Shown here: piece by piece, positions 38,170 to 47,771 of the stretch
How the letters are laid out: each line of letters begins with the position of its first letter
How positions within the stretch are numbered: the first letter of the stretch is position 1
Notes under the pieces: generated by a model
The model's database searches: none
Seen by the model: the letters and a program-made list of their open reading frames with translations, nothing else
Told to the model about the DNA's origin: nothing
NCBI GenBank assembly: GCA_963792075.1
Contig: CAWBUW010000007.1
Span: 310,001 to 374,000, forward strand
Direction of reading: 5' to 3'
Length of the DNA stretch: 64,000 nt
Source: CAWBUW01 sp963792075
Lineage (GTDB): Bacteria; Chloroflexota; Anaerolineae; Anaerolineales; UBA4823
Program-made: the position numbers and the translations under genes

Positions 38170-41130
38170 TTATTTACCACGGCGCTGGCGTTTGTGCGCC
38201 AGCAGCGCGGCGGCGGTGGATTGGTTTTCCGCTGGGAGCGTGGGAGCTTGCGGTCCTTGGGCTTCCGCGCCAGGTGAGGGCGTTACTGGCGGCACTCGAA
38301 TTTCTTCCGCAGGTGGGTGGGACGCAGGTGCGGCAGGTTGGGAGACAGGCGGCAAGGGACGCATCTGCTGGTCCTCCGCCGGGCGCTGTTTGATCTGCAG
38401 CAGCGCCTCAGTACGCTTCCGCCGCGCAAGATCTTGAGCGTCGGGCACAGGCGGAGCGGGCTGGAAGCGGCGCAGGAGGGTATTCCAGGCGCGCACAAAA
38501 TCAGAGCGCTCCAGCACCAGGCGGCGCACGGCAATATCGAGGGGCAGCAGGCAGGCGGCCAGCGCCAGGAGGAAAGGCCAGGCAGGGCGCGATGTGTCCG
38601 GCGCAGGCAGATCGTGGGTAAAAATTGTCGCCGGGTAACTCAGCGCGATCCGCCCGCCCGCTGCACTGACCAGGCGGTAGAGCAGATCTGGGTCTGAGGG
38701 CGTGCGGTATTCGGCAGAGTAGGACTGTACCCAACCGGCCGTCTCTGCGACCGCAGGCTCCCCGGAAGCGCCCGCCGGCGGCTGCCCGGTCAGGCGGAGC
38801 AAGTACGCCCCAACTGCATCAGGGGCAAAGCTCGCAGTATACTGCCCGGGAGCTGTCTGGGTCAGAGTGATGGCCTGCACGTTGCCATCTGGGGCGACGA
38901 TGTTAGCCTGTAGGGCGTAACCGTTCAGGAACGGGCTGGACGCCTGCGAGTCAGCATATGGGTTCAGCGCGGTAACCTTAACCTCAGCCTGGCTGGAATC
39001 CGCAGCATCCGGTTCGACACGCGTCTCCAGGGAGGAAGGCAGAGGATCGCCCAGGGAATATTCAACAGCCTGGATCCAGAAGGTGGGGAAACCTTCCCAG
39101 GCCAGCCAATCTTTGGCCCAACGCCCGCTCGCATCTGAAGTGAAGGAGACGACCTGTCCCAGCCCGTACTGCCAGGCAGCCAGGAGCGGATCACCTTTCT
39201 GGGTCAACAGGATGGTCTGCGCGCGCGTCTTGGCACTGGTTCCTACGTAGCCGTACAGCGTGGGCAGGCTCTGGATACCGTTCAAGATGGGGGAAGCGCT
39301 GGCGACCTGGGGGATGAAGGGTTCTTCTACCAGGTAGGCGCGGGTTGCCAGGGTCGTTTCTTCGGTGAAAATGCTGGGGATCGAGGCAGGATCGGCAGCG
39401 AAGTGGTAGCGTCCCCCGCCGATACGGGCCAGCTCCGGCAGGAAAGGAGCCGCGTCGCGGCCCACACCGACGGTGGTAAAAGTGATACCGTTTTCTTCGT
39501 ACAGGCGGCGGACAAGCTCGGGGATGCCGGTCGGGTCGGCGCCGCCATCCGTGAGCAGGATGACGTGTTTGACCAAGGCCGGGTCGTTGGGCAGTACGGC
39601 AGCCATGGCCTGCACACCGGCGAGAATATCGGTGCCCCCGCCTGGGCGCACCGTGCTGATGGCATAGGTCACCCTGGATGGGTCGGTCAGCTCGGTCATG
39701 GGGACTACCCAACTGGCCGAATCGTCGAAAACAATCACGCCGACCCGGTCGGTATTAAGAAGCAGCTCTACAGAACGAATGGCGGCCTCTTTGGCTAATT
39801 CCAATTTGACCGTGCCGCCGCTGGTGTCGCTCATAGAGCCGGAATGGTCAATAATAAAGACGATCGCCAGCGCTGCGCGGCGCTGCTCATCTTTGATCGC
39901 CATCTCAATTGGCAGGGCCTCTTCCAGTGGGGTGCGGAAATAGCCACCGACCCCGTAGCTGGTCGGCCCGCCTACGGTGACCAGCCCGCCGCCCAGGTCG
40001 CGCACATAGCTGGTCAGCGCCAGCATCTGGCGTTGGCTCAATTGCCGGGCGGGCACATCCACCAGCGCCACGGATGCGTATTCCACCAGGCTGGATAAGT
40101 CCGATGGCAGACGGGAAGGCGGCACAGTTTCCACGATGAAACCACCCGCTTCAAGCGCCGCGCGCAAAGCTGCGGCCTCATCCGGGCGCAACTCACCGCC
40201 CACGCCCAGCGGCTCACCCGCGGGTGGGGCCACCAGCAGCACTTTGGGGGGGCCGCTGACCATCGAATAAGTGGCTTGCGTATTGTTTTGGAAGAAGTGA
40301 TCTGCAGCGGGGACAAGCTGTACCTGGTAAGCAATGAACCCGGTCTCTTTGGCTTGAAGCGGCAGGCTGAAAGTCTGAATTCCTTGATTTAGTTCGACCT
40401 GGCCGGTGTAGACCAACTCCCCCGCAGCCAGCACGCGCAGTTCTGCCGGACCGGAGGCGCTGGACTGCACGGTCACTTCCATGTTGAATGCATCACCCTG
40501 GCGCAGGCGTTGAGGAGCATCGACCGCGGTGACCAGCGCTTCGGCGCCGGGATCCACAACAAAGGGCAGCGCCACCACCTGCACCCCCGAGGCAGCAGCC
40601 AGGCGTGCTGCACGGATTGGATCGCCCGTGGTTACTGCACCGTCGGAGAGGATCACCAACCGCCGGGCAGTATCAGAGGGGAAAAGCGCCAGGGCAAGCT
40701 GGATTGCCTCAGCCAGGTCGGTATGGTTGGTATCCGGGATTGAGGTGATCGTCTGAAGCTGGCGGCTGGAAGAGAGCGGGCGCTCGACGAGGGCTTCCCC
40801 GCCAAAGACCACCAGACCCGCCTGGTCCTGGGGCCCCATCTTTTCCAGCGCCTGGCGGATGTAATCCTGCGCCATTTGCTGGGCAGCCAGGGGCATGGAA
40901 TCCGATACGTCGAGCAGAAAGACGACCGAAAGGCGGTCCGAGCGGGCGGCGTCCGTTACCTCCACCCCAGCCACGGTGAGCACCAGGCACAGCGCTAATA
41001 GCAGGCGCAAGATCAGCGAAATTATTTCGCGCCGCCGGGCAGGTCCGCGAGAAGCAGGCCAGCCCACCCAGGCGAACACGGGCAGGAGCAGCAAGAACAG
41101 GAGCGCCAACGGAGCGGTGAAGCGGATCAT
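38170..41130 (-). CDS. Large membrane protein with two VWA domains and a GATase1-like domain
   Basis: 986 residues. N-terminal membrane helix, then a first VWA domain with a metal-ion-dependent site (LLDVSDSMPL), a glutamine-amidotransferase-like region (GGGLVTVGGPTSYG), a second VWA domain (FIIDHSGSMSD), and a C-terminal helix about residues 810-830 followed by a charged, Pro-rich cytoplasmic tail. Proteins of this design are exported or membrane-bound partners of MoxR ATPases. The ATG at 41130 overlaps the epimerase stop by 4 nt. Last gene of the minus-strand operon. Confidence 0.85.
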   Translation of the reverse strand: MIRFTAPLALLFLLLLPVFAWVGWPASRGPARRREIISLILRLLLALCLVLTVAGVEVTDAARSDRLSVVFLLDVSDSMPLAAQQMAQDYIRQALEKMGPQDQAGLVVFGGEALVERPLSSSRQLQTITSIPDTNHTDLAEAIQLALALFPSDTARRLVILSDGAVTTGDPIRAARLAAASGVQVVALPFVVDPGAEALVTAVDAPQRLRQGDAFNMEVTVQSSASGPAELRVLAAGELVYTGQVELNQGIQTFSLPLQAKETGFIAYQVQLVPAADHFFQNNTQATYSMVSGPPKVLLVAPPAGEPLGVGGELRPDEAAALRAALEAGGFIVETVPPSRLPSDLSSLVEYASVALVDVPARQLSQRQMLALTSYVRDLGGGLVTVGGPTSYGVGGYFRTPLEEALPIEMAIKDEQRRAALAIVFIIDHSGSMSDTSGGTVKLELAKEAAIRSVELLLNTDRVGVIVFDDSASWVVPMTELTDPSRVTYAISTVRPGGGTDILAGVQAMAAVLPNDPALVKHVILLTDGGADPTGIPELVRRLYEENGITFTTVGVGRDAAPFLPELARIGGGRYHFAADPASIPSIFTEETTLATRAYLVEEPFIPQVASASPILNGIQSLPTLYGYVGTSAKTRAQTILLTQKGDPLLAAWQYGLGQVVSFTSDASGRWAKDWLAWEGFPTFWIQAVEYSLGDPLPSSLETRVEPDAADSSQAEVKVTALNPYADSQASSPFLNGYALQANIVAPDGNVQAITLTQTAPGQYTASFAPDAVGAYLLRLTGQPPAGASGEPAVAETAGWVQSYSAEYRTPSDPDLLYRLVSAAGGRIALSYPATIFTHDLPAPDTSRPAWPFLLALAACLLPLDIAVRRLVLERSDFVRAWNTLLRRFQPAPPVPDAQDLARRKRTEALLQIKQRPAEDQQMRPLPPVSQPAAPASHPPAEEIRVPPVTPSPGAEAQGPQAPTLPAENQSTAAALLAHKRQRRGK

Positions 41131-42158
41131 CCCGGATCCTTTACCGCGGTCCCCTTGGGGACAGCCTTGCTGTGAGATGTCTGGTGCCTGGCGGCCCATG
41201 CGGCGAAGGTCTCTTGGAATCCCTGCACCAGTGGGCGCGTCTCCCAGCCCAGCTCCTTCCGGGCTTTGTAAGCGAGGGCCGCATACGAGATACCCAGGAT
41301 CTTGACTCCATCTGCGGAGAAGACGGCCGGCCAGGGGATGTGACTGTTAAACCAGGCTGCCAGCGGAGCCAGTGGACGCAGCCAGCGTGCAGGGACGTAT
41401 ACCAACGGTGCAGGTTTGCCAGAGACACTGGCCCACAGACCGGCTGCTCCGCGCAGCGACAGTGTGGGGCCGGTGAGGTTGTAGCTTTCTCCTGGACGGC
41501 CTTTCTCTGCGGCCAGGATGTGTCCGGCGGCGACATCCTCGACGTGGCAGTAAGATAGCAGCGTTTCTGGGCCAGGGAATACCGCCAGCAAGCCCGACCA
41601 GAACAGGTTCATCAGCTCGCTGACCAGGCTGTGGTCACCGGGGCCGTAGACTACGCCAGGCAGCAATATGACAACCGGCGCGCCTTGCGCGATCAGCGGC
41701 TGTACTACCTGGAAATACGCCAGGCTTTTGGTCCGTTCGTATTCACTGGCGAAAATCAAGTCCTGCCGGGTGTAGGTTTCATCCACCAACTTGCCGTCTG
41801 TATCGCCATAAATGGCGATTGTGCTGGTGTAAACGATGCGCGGGATGCCCAACCTCCAGGCCAGCGTGAGCACGCGGCGTGTGCCTTCCACGTTGACATG
41901 TTCCGCGGAGTGCTGGTCCGGCGCGCCCAGTTTGTACCACCCGGCGAGATGGAAGACCACTTCGCAGCCTGCCATGCCCGCCCTCAGCGCCTGCAGGTCA
42001 TCCAGGTCTCCTGGGATGGGGTTCGCTCCCCAGGCCAAGAGGTCCGCCGCGCCTTGTTCTGAACGCGCCAGCGCGTTGACCTGGTCGCCACGTGCGATCA
42101 GTTGGCGCACCAATCGCCTGCCAATGAACCCGGTTCCCCCGGTGACGAAGGTTCTCAT
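41127..42158 (-). CDS. NAD-dependent epimerase/dehydratase (extended SDR)
   Basis: 343 residues. Rossmann motif TGGTGFIGRRL at the start; catalytic YERTK (YxxxK) with the preceding TSTIAIYG. It resembles dihydroflavonol-4-reductase or hopanoid-associated sugar epimerases. Overlaps by 4 nt with both neighbouring genes, so it is translationally coupled inside a MoxR/VWA operon, an unexpected partner. Substrate unknown. Confidence 0.88.
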   Translation of the reverse strand: MRTFVTGGTGFIGRRLVRQLIARGDQVNALARSEQGAADLLAWGANPIPGDLDDLQALRAGMAGCEVVFHLAGWYKLGAPDQHSAEHVNVEGTRRVLTLAWRLGIPRIVYTSTIAIYGDTDGKLVDETYTRQDLIFASEYERTKSLAYFQVVQPLIAQGAPVVILLPGVVYGPGDHSLVSELMNLFWSGLLAVFPGPETLLSYCHVEDVAAGHILAAEKGRPGESYNLTGPTLSLRGAAGLWASVSGKPAPLVYVPARWLRPLAPLAAWFNSHIPWPAVFSADGVKILGISYAALAYKARKELGWETRPLVQGFQETFAAWAARHQTSHSKAVPKGTAVKDPG

Positions 42159-44164
42159 GGCGCGCCTTTCTTTCCCTCACCCTTTATCCCTCTCCCAAAG
42201 GGAGAGGGGTTGGGGTGAGGGATCATCTGCCGGCGGTGATACAACCACCATTCGACCAGGAGCAGCAGCAAAGCCAGCCCTGCAAGCCACGGCCAGAATT
42301 CGCGTTGGCTGAGCGCCTGCTCCCCGGCAGGGGGAATACTGCTGCGCCCTACCTGGAGGTTGGCTGCGGGGGCGATAGCCAATTCAGCCGGGTCGAACAG
42401 GTTGACTGCAAAGGAATCCGCTTCTGGCAGGGCGTCCGGGGCATCTGTTTCGCGCAGGAAATTGACAGTGTAAAGACCCAGCTCCTGCGATTGCGTGAAC
42501 AGTACCCCGCCTTCATCCGGCAGAAGCTGCGTCACCTGCCCAGAAGGGCTGACGACCGCCACCTGCGTCACGTCAGGCGCAGGCAGGATGGACAGCGGCG
42601 CACCCGGCGCCAGCCCATCCTGCGCAGCAAAGGCTTGCGGTGGAACGAGGTAGTCCAGCAGGCTGGCGAAGAGCAGCGGGAAGGAAATTTTGAGCGGCAG
42701 GTCGGAATCGTTCAGGTCAAATGCCAACACTGCCACACGCCGGCCACCGGTTTGTCCCACAAATACCAGCGGTCCTTCGGGCGAACGCACCAGCGCCTCA
42801 CCCCAGGCGGGTAGTGTGATGCGCCGTGCTCGAGCGATGTAGATATCTTCCCAACCTACGTACTGCATGAGGGGGTGGCTGGTTGGCAGGATGGATTGGG
42901 TTGGGGTAAAAAATCCTTGCACGTTGAAAAGGGAATTATCAGGTGGGTTGATCAGCAGCAGGTTTCCTGCGGGGAGGTCACCTGTAGGAAGGACTCCATC
43001 GAAGACGTACAGGTTAAAAGGGTCGCTGCCAGGATCCGGTACAGTGAACCCTGCCTCCGGTGCAGCGGCTGGGTCAGGCGAGACGCGATAGGAGGTGATC
43101 CCGGGCAGCGAGGCCAGGATCTGCTCCAGGAAGATATTCATGCCAGGCGGTTCTGCGAAGTATTCCTGCGCTGCTACCAGCACGCGCCGTCCCCCGATGG
43201 GGTGGTACACGGCATAGGCGGTGTCATCCAGGGACAGATCGTCCAGCTTCTCAGCACTGCCGGAGAGCGCGGCGCGGTAAATGGCAGGACTGGCGGGCAA
43301 GTCGTTCAAACTCAAAGAGGTGGAGCCCTTGGGCGGCAGGGTGAGCTGTTGGGCGGTCAGGAGCTTTTCGTTGACATAAATCGAGAGCACCACCTGGCGT
43401 TCTTCCGCAGAATAATTGGCGACACTGGCGAAAAGCTCAGGCTCTGGTGAGTTCGGGGATACCTGGCGCAGCGAGAGAGCCCGGATTGCCAGGTTGTTAT
43501 CTGAGGAACCCACCGGAACGTAGCGCACGGGGCCAGGGAGCGGTGGCAGCCCCTCCTGTGGCAGACCGCCATCGGAGAGAATGACAAAGGTGGTCTCCGG
43601 TGTCTGCACGCGGGAAGAGGCTGCTGCAGCCAGGGCGAAAGCCGTGGACCAATCGGCGGCGCCGGTAGATGGCTGCGCGGCCAGCAGCGCTTGTTGAGCG
43701 GCCTGGCGTTCGGCGGATGCGGAACCATTGGCCTGCGCCAGCAGACGCGGCTGGCCGTCTACCAGGATGATTGCCAGGGAAGCGTCATTTGCCAGGTTGT
43801 TCAACAGAGAGCTGGCAACCTGGCGCGCGGCGGCGAAACGAGTAGGGGTTGTATCGGTCGCAGACATGGATGCCGAAGCATCCAGCAGCACTATGAGCGA
43901 ACCCGCTGCCACGCTGGGGACGGGGATGGCCGGCCGGGCGAAGGCCAGCACGAGTAGCGCAAGCAAGAGGAGCTGTACTAAGAGCAGCAGGTTGCGGCGT
44001 AATTTCTGCCAGGGCGTGTTGGCCTGGCGGTCGCGCAGCAGGATCTGCCAGAGCTGCGTGGAGGAGACCCGCGTCTCTTTCCGGCGCAGGCGCAGCATAT
44101 ATAAGGCCAGGATGGGTAAGGCCAGCAGGCCGAGCAGCAAACCCAGGGGCGCCAGGAAGCTCAT
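42155..44164 (-). CDS. BatA-type membrane protein with VWA domain
   Basis: 669 residues. The BatA N-terminal domain is seen in LALPILALYMLRLRRKETRV, with two membrane helices; a VWA domain follows with LIVLLDASASMSATD. A long exported region and a C-terminal helix near residue 640 come after. The last ~20 residues (MIPHPNPSPFGRGIKGEG) are encoded by a palindromic repeat that appears to have entered the 3' end. Overlaps DUF58 upstream and the epimerase downstream by 4 nt each. Confidence 0.85.
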   Translation of the reverse strand: MSFLAPLGLLLGLLALPILALYMLRLRRKETRVSSTQLWQILLRDRQANTPWQKLRRNLLLLVQLLLLALLVLAFARPAIPVPSVAAGSLIVLLDASASMSATDTTPTRFAAARQVASSLLNNLANDASLAIILVDGQPRLLAQANGSASAERQAAQQALLAAQPSTGAADWSTAFALAAAASSRVQTPETTFVILSDGGLPQEGLPPLPGPVRYVPVGSSDNNLAIRALSLRQVSPNSPEPELFASVANYSAEERQVVLSIYVNEKLLTAQQLTLPPKGSTSLSLNDLPASPAIYRAALSGSAEKLDDLSLDDTAYAVYHPIGGRRVLVAAQEYFAEPPGMNIFLEQILASLPGITSYRVSPDPAAAPEAGFTVPDPGSDPFNLYVFDGVLPTGDLPAGNLLLINPPDNSLFNVQGFFTPTQSILPTSHPLMQYVGWEDIYIARARRITLPAWGEALVRSPEGPLVFVGQTGGRRVAVLAFDLNDSDLPLKISFPLLFASLLDYLVPPQAFAAQDGLAPGAPLSILPAPDVTQVAVVSPSGQVTQLLPDEGGVLFTQSQELGLYTVNFLRETDAPDALPEADSFAVNLFDPAELAIAPAANLQVGRSSIPPAGEQALSQREFWPWLAGLALLLLLVEWWLYHRRQMIPHPNPSPFGRGIKGEGKKGAP
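42174..42221. repeat. Palindromic repeat inside the 3' end of the batA-like gene
   Basis: Inner arms CCCTCTCCC (42188-42196) and GGGAGAGGG (42200-42208) and outer CCCTCACC / GGTGAGGG form a nested inverted repeat. The sequence type (CCCTCACCCC...CCTCTCCC) is a widely dispersed bacterial palindrome; its translation gives the common PHPNPSPxGRG peptide. It extends the protein tail without breaking the frame. Confidence 0.65.
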
Positions 44165-45045
44165 GATTTCACCACCCCCACGCGGCGCATTTCGGTCAGC
44201 ACCACTTTATCCCAGGGCTGGTCCGTCTGCAGCGCCAGGTAATGGATGCTGCGACTCAGGCAGAGGCGTTGGATCTCGGCGCGCCATTCTTCTACCCGGC
44301 GCTGGTACAAGTCGCGTAAGCCGGCGTCCAGCGAGACTTCGACGGCCTGCCCGGTCTCACTGTCCACCAGGCGCAGGTCTCCCGCCAGCGGCGGGTGAAT
44401 TTCGTCCGGCGCCAGGACGTGCAGCAGCACCACCTCATAACCGCGGGCCAGGAGGTGCGCCAACGCCTCCTGCACGCTGCCAGGCGAAAACAAGTCGGAG
44501 ATGAGGAACGCCAGGCCAGGCCTTTGGGCCGCCAGGGCATAGTTGGCCAGCGCCAGGTTCAGATCGGTGACGCCTTGTGCAGATTGGCCTTCCAGGAAGC
44601 CTAAAAGCCGCATCAGGTTCAGCGAGCCGCGCAGCGGGGGCAGGCGGTCGCTGGCGGATCCGCCGCGTAAGACGGCGAGGCTGAGGCGGTCCCCATTGTT
44701 CAGTGCGATAGCACCAAGCGCTGCGGCCAGCCTGCGCGCATAGGTGAATTTATGCAGCTCCCCTTCGCCCCAATCCATGGAGGTCGAGGCGTCCAGGAGG
44801 ATATGCACCGCCAGGTCCTCTTCCTCTTCCAACAGCTTGATGAAAGGGCGATCCAGGCGGGCGTAGATGTTCCAGTCCAGGCGGCGCAGGTCATCGCCGG
44901 AAGTGTAGTTGCGGTAATCGGCAAATTCGATGGACGTGCCACGCCGGGTAGAGCGGCGCTCGCCTTTCATCATCCCAGCGCGCACCCGCGTGGCTACCAG
45001 GGTGAGCTGGTTGAGCTTGCGCAGGGTGGTCTCGTCGAAGAGCAT
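44161..45045 (-). CDS. DUF58 protein (second copy)
   Basis: 294 residues, no membrane helix. Signature: EFADYRNYTSGDDLRRLDWN, then a VWA-like ILLDASTSMDWG. It pairs with the MoxR ATPase encoded 22 bp upstream. Overlaps the BatA-like gene start by 4 nt. Confidence 0.9.
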   Translation of the reverse strand: MLFDETTLRKLNQLTLVATRVRAGMMKGERRSTRRGTSIEFADYRNYTSGDDLRRLDWNIYARLDRPFIKLLEEEEDLAVHILLDASTSMDWGEGELHKFTYARRLAAALGAIALNNGDRLSLAVLRGGSASDRLPPLRGSLNLMRLLGFLEGQSAQGVTDLNLALANYALAAQRPGLAFLISDLFSPGSVQEALAHLLARGYEVVLLHVLAPDEIHPPLAGDLRLVDSETGQAVEVSLDAGLRDLYQRRVEEWRAEIQRLCLSRSIHYLALQTDQPWDKVVLTEMRRVGVVKS

Positions 45046-45067
45046 AGGAAGCCGCCTGGGGGACGGG

Positions 45068-46048
45068 TCAGGCTTCGGAAACGGTCTGCAGGATTTCCTG
45101 GATGATCTGGTCCGGGCGGATGCCTTCGGCCAGGCCTTCGAAATTGAGCAGCAGGCGGTGGCGCAGCGCGGCGGGGGCTACCTGGCGGATATCTTCATAG
45201 GCCACGTTGAAGCGGCCGGCGAGCAGGGCGGTGACCTTAGCGCCCAGGATCAATGCCTGCGCGCCGCGAGGGCTGGAGCCATAGCGTACGAACTTCTTGA
45301 CCAGCGGCGCCGCCTGCGGAGAGTCCGGGTGGGTCGCGATCACCAGGCGGGCAGCATATTCGCTGAGGTGGGAGGCGATGGGCGTCTGGCGGGCCAGGCC
45401 GCGCAACGCCATAATTTCCTGCCCGCTGGCGCCGGTTCCGGGCGGGGTGGGCGGGCTGCCAGTGGTGCGGTTCAAAATTTCCACCAGCTCGCTGGAGGAG
45501 GGGAATTCCACGTCGACTTTGAAGAAAAAGCGGTCGAGCTGCGCTTCAGGCAGCGGGTAGGTGCCTTCCATTTCCAGCGGGTTCTGCGTGGCAAGCACGA
45601 AAAATGGCTCTTCCAGCTTGTAGGTGTGCTTTGCCACGGTGACGGAAGCCTCCTGCATCGCTTCCAGCAGCGCCGACTGCGTCTTGGGCGTGGCGCGGTT
45701 GATCTCATCCGCCAATACCAGGTTGGCGAAGATTGGGCCGGGCTGGAAACGGAACTCACGCTGGCCATCCTGGTCTACCAGGATCTCGGTGCCGGTGATG
45801 TCCGCAGGCATCAGGTCGGGCGTGAACTGGACGCGCGAATATTTGAGGTCCAGGACCTGCCCAAGCGTGCGGATAAGCATGGTCTTGCCCAGGCCAGGCA
45901 CCCCTTCGAGCAAAACGTGCCCACCGGCGAGGATGCTGACCAGCACGTGCCGCAGCACATCCTTCTGGCCGACGATGACTTTCCCCACCTCGTTTTCGAT
46001 GGCGGAAGTTTTTTCGAGAAACTGTTCAGCAGTAAGTATGTCGGCCAT
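45068..46048 (-). CDS. MoxR-family AAA+ ATPase (second copy)
   Basis: 326 residues. Walker A GVPGLGKTML, Walker B LVLADEINRA, sensor ATQNPLEMEGTYPLPEAQLDR-type region (starts ATQNPLEMEG), and an insert TTGSPPTPPGTGASG before the lid. AGGAGA precedes the ATG at 46048. A longer reading from 46183 lacks a ribosome site. It lies just upstream of DUF58, BatA-like and VWA genes. Confidence 0.93.
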   Translation of the reverse strand: MADILTAEQFLEKTSAIENEVGKVIVGQKDVLRHVLVSILAGGHVLLEGVPGLGKTMLIRTLGQVLDLKYSRVQFTPDLMPADITGTEILVDQDGQREFRFQPGPIFANLVLADEINRATPKTQSALLEAMQEASVTVAKHTYKLEEPFFVLATQNPLEMEGTYPLPEAQLDRFFFKVDVEFPSSSELVEILNRTTGSPPTPPGTGASGQEIMALRGLARQTPIASHLSEYAARLVIATHPDSPQAAPLVKKFVRYGSSPRGAQALILGAKVTALLAGRFNVAYEDIRQVAPAALRHRLLLNFEGLAEGIRPDQIIQEILQTVSEA

Positions 46049-46064
46049 AGGGTCTCCTGGTGGA

Positions 46065-47771
46065 CTAAGGATTAGAACTGCCCAGCGAGCTGAAGTATTT
46101 GCGCACCAGCTCCCGCATCGAGGCGGGGACACTGCCGCTGTCATAGGCCTGCCAGTAAGCCTGGGCGTAATCGGCGTATACATTGGTATATGGCACGTTG
46201 GAAGCGCCGAGTTGGCCAGGGGCGGTATCGCCGGTGCCGCTTACCTGTCCGCCGGATTGGTTGGAGGGGGGCAGAGTGACGGTTTCGCCATCACCTGGGC
46301 CGAGCCGCTGTGGGGCATAGATTTGCTCATAGGGTTTCAAGCCGCCATCGCCGGGGCTACCCGGTTGGATGGGATTGCTGCCTGCTTCGCTGCCCTGGGT
46401 CTCTGAGCCGCTGCTCTCCCCTTTCCCCGAGCCGCTGTCAGCGGAGCTACCGGAGCTATCTGCTCCGCTGGAGGTACCTTGACCCTGCTGGCTGCCAGTC
46501 CCTGCCTGGCTGCCTTGCCCTGGTTGGCTGCCTTGCCCTGGTTGGCTGCCCTGTGCTTGCGCCTGTCCCGCAGCCTGGAGAAGCTGCTGCTGTCCCTGGG
46601 CGACCTGGGAGGCAGTTTGTTGAGCTGCCTGGGCGTCTGCCACCTGCTGGCCGGTCTGCGCTAACTGGCCGGAAGCTTGCTGCAGCGCCTGTTGGGCAGC
46701 CTGTGTGTCCCCCTGGCGCAGCGCTTCGGCTGCCTGGTCCAGGCTTGCCGACAGGTCCGGGTTGGACTCTGCCAGTGAATCGGCAGCCGCTTCGAGCTGG
46801 TCTGCCAGGGCTGTGGCTTCTTCGGGGGTCAACTGGGTTGGATCAATGGCTTGCAAGTCCTGCGCCGCAGCGAGAAAATCGCCTCCGGCCAGGTTGCTGG
46901 CAAAATCCGCTAACGGGTTAGCCTGGCCTGGTTCGCTGGACTGCTGGAGCTGGTTGCCTGCCTGGCGCAGCGCCTCGGCCTGTTGGGCAGCCTGAGGGCT
47001 GTCCAGTGCTTGAAGCTGCTCGGCGGCGCTGGTCAGGGCTGCAATGGCCTGTTCAGGGGTGTTTGCATTTTGCAGCTCCTGGTTGGCCTGTTCGAGCGCT
47101 TGCAGGATATGCTCCCGCTGTGCGGTGGAAAGCGCCGGATCTTCGGCGACCTGCGCAGCAATGCTGTCAATTTGTTCGGCAGCCTGGCGGATGGCCTGCT
47201 GCACCTGGCGCTGCTGCGCGGCGTGTTGGAATGGGGCCTGCCCGAGGAACAGCATGCCTGCGTTAATCACCAGCAGCGCGGCGAATAAGGTTGGCTGCCA
47301 GCGTGTGATGGGGAAAAAGAAGACGACATTGGGGTGTATAGCGCGGGCGTTTTCCAGGGTGTCGGCGCGCTGACTGGCGACCAGCGCCTGCATCTCCGGC
47401 GAAGCCTGTTCGAGCGGTAAGGCACGCAGCTCCAGTGCGGTGCTGGCGCGCTCACGCAGTCGGAACGTGCGGTCGAAAAAGCGGGCCAGGCCTATCCGCG
47501 AAACCGGGAACAGCAGCGCTACGATCATGCCAACCAAGGTGATGAGGAGCACCGATGCTGTGCCCAGGCGGATGAAATCGCCGCGCGTGAGCAGGCCATT
47601 TGCCATGGCCGCCAGCGCCGTCACGCTCCAAAGCGCCAGCCCGAACAACACCCCCAATACCGCCCCTTTTGCAGCGCGACGCAGGCGATACCATGTTTCC
47701 CAGGCACGCAGCAGTCTTTCGAACTCGTCCGGGGGAGGACCGTGAGGTACGGATTCTGTTTGGTGGTTCAT
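46065..47771 (-). CDS. Ala/Gln-rich coiled-coil membrane protein
   Basis: 568 residues. Two membrane helices at about 35-55 and 65-90, another near 165-180, then a long Ala/Gln-rich helical region (about 190-420, many QA and LQ pairs) likely to form coiled coils, then a Gly/Ser/Gln low-complexity segment (about 425-475), and a C-terminal part ending in a Tyr-rich stretch. The Gln-rich layout resembles DUF4175-like proteins found with MoxR/VWA genes. The ATG at 47771 overlaps the permease stop by 4 nt. Confidence 0.75.
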   Translation of the reverse strand: MNHQTESVPHGPPPDEFERLLRAWETWYRLRRAAKGAVLGVLFGLALWSVTALAAMANGLLTRGDFIRLGTASVLLITLVGMIVALLFPVSRIGLARFFDRTFRLRERASTALELRALPLEQASPEMQALVASQRADTLENARAIHPNVVFFFPITRWQPTLFAALLVINAGMLFLGQAPFQHAAQQRQVQQAIRQAAEQIDSIAAQVAEDPALSTAQREHILQALEQANQELQNANTPEQAIAALTSAAEQLQALDSPQAAQQAEALRQAGNQLQQSSEPGQANPLADFASNLAGGDFLAAAQDLQAIDPTQLTPEEATALADQLEAAADSLAESNPDLSASLDQAAEALRQGDTQAAQQALQQASGQLAQTGQQVADAQAAQQTASQVAQGQQQLLQAAGQAQAQGSQPGQGSQPGQGSQAGTGSQQGQGTSSGADSSGSSADSGSGKGESSGSETQGSEAGSNPIQPGSPGDGGLKPYEQIYAPQRLGPGDGETVTLPPSNQSGGQVSGTGDTAPGQLGASNVPYTNVYADYAQAYWQAYDSGSVPASMRELVRKYFSSLGSSNP

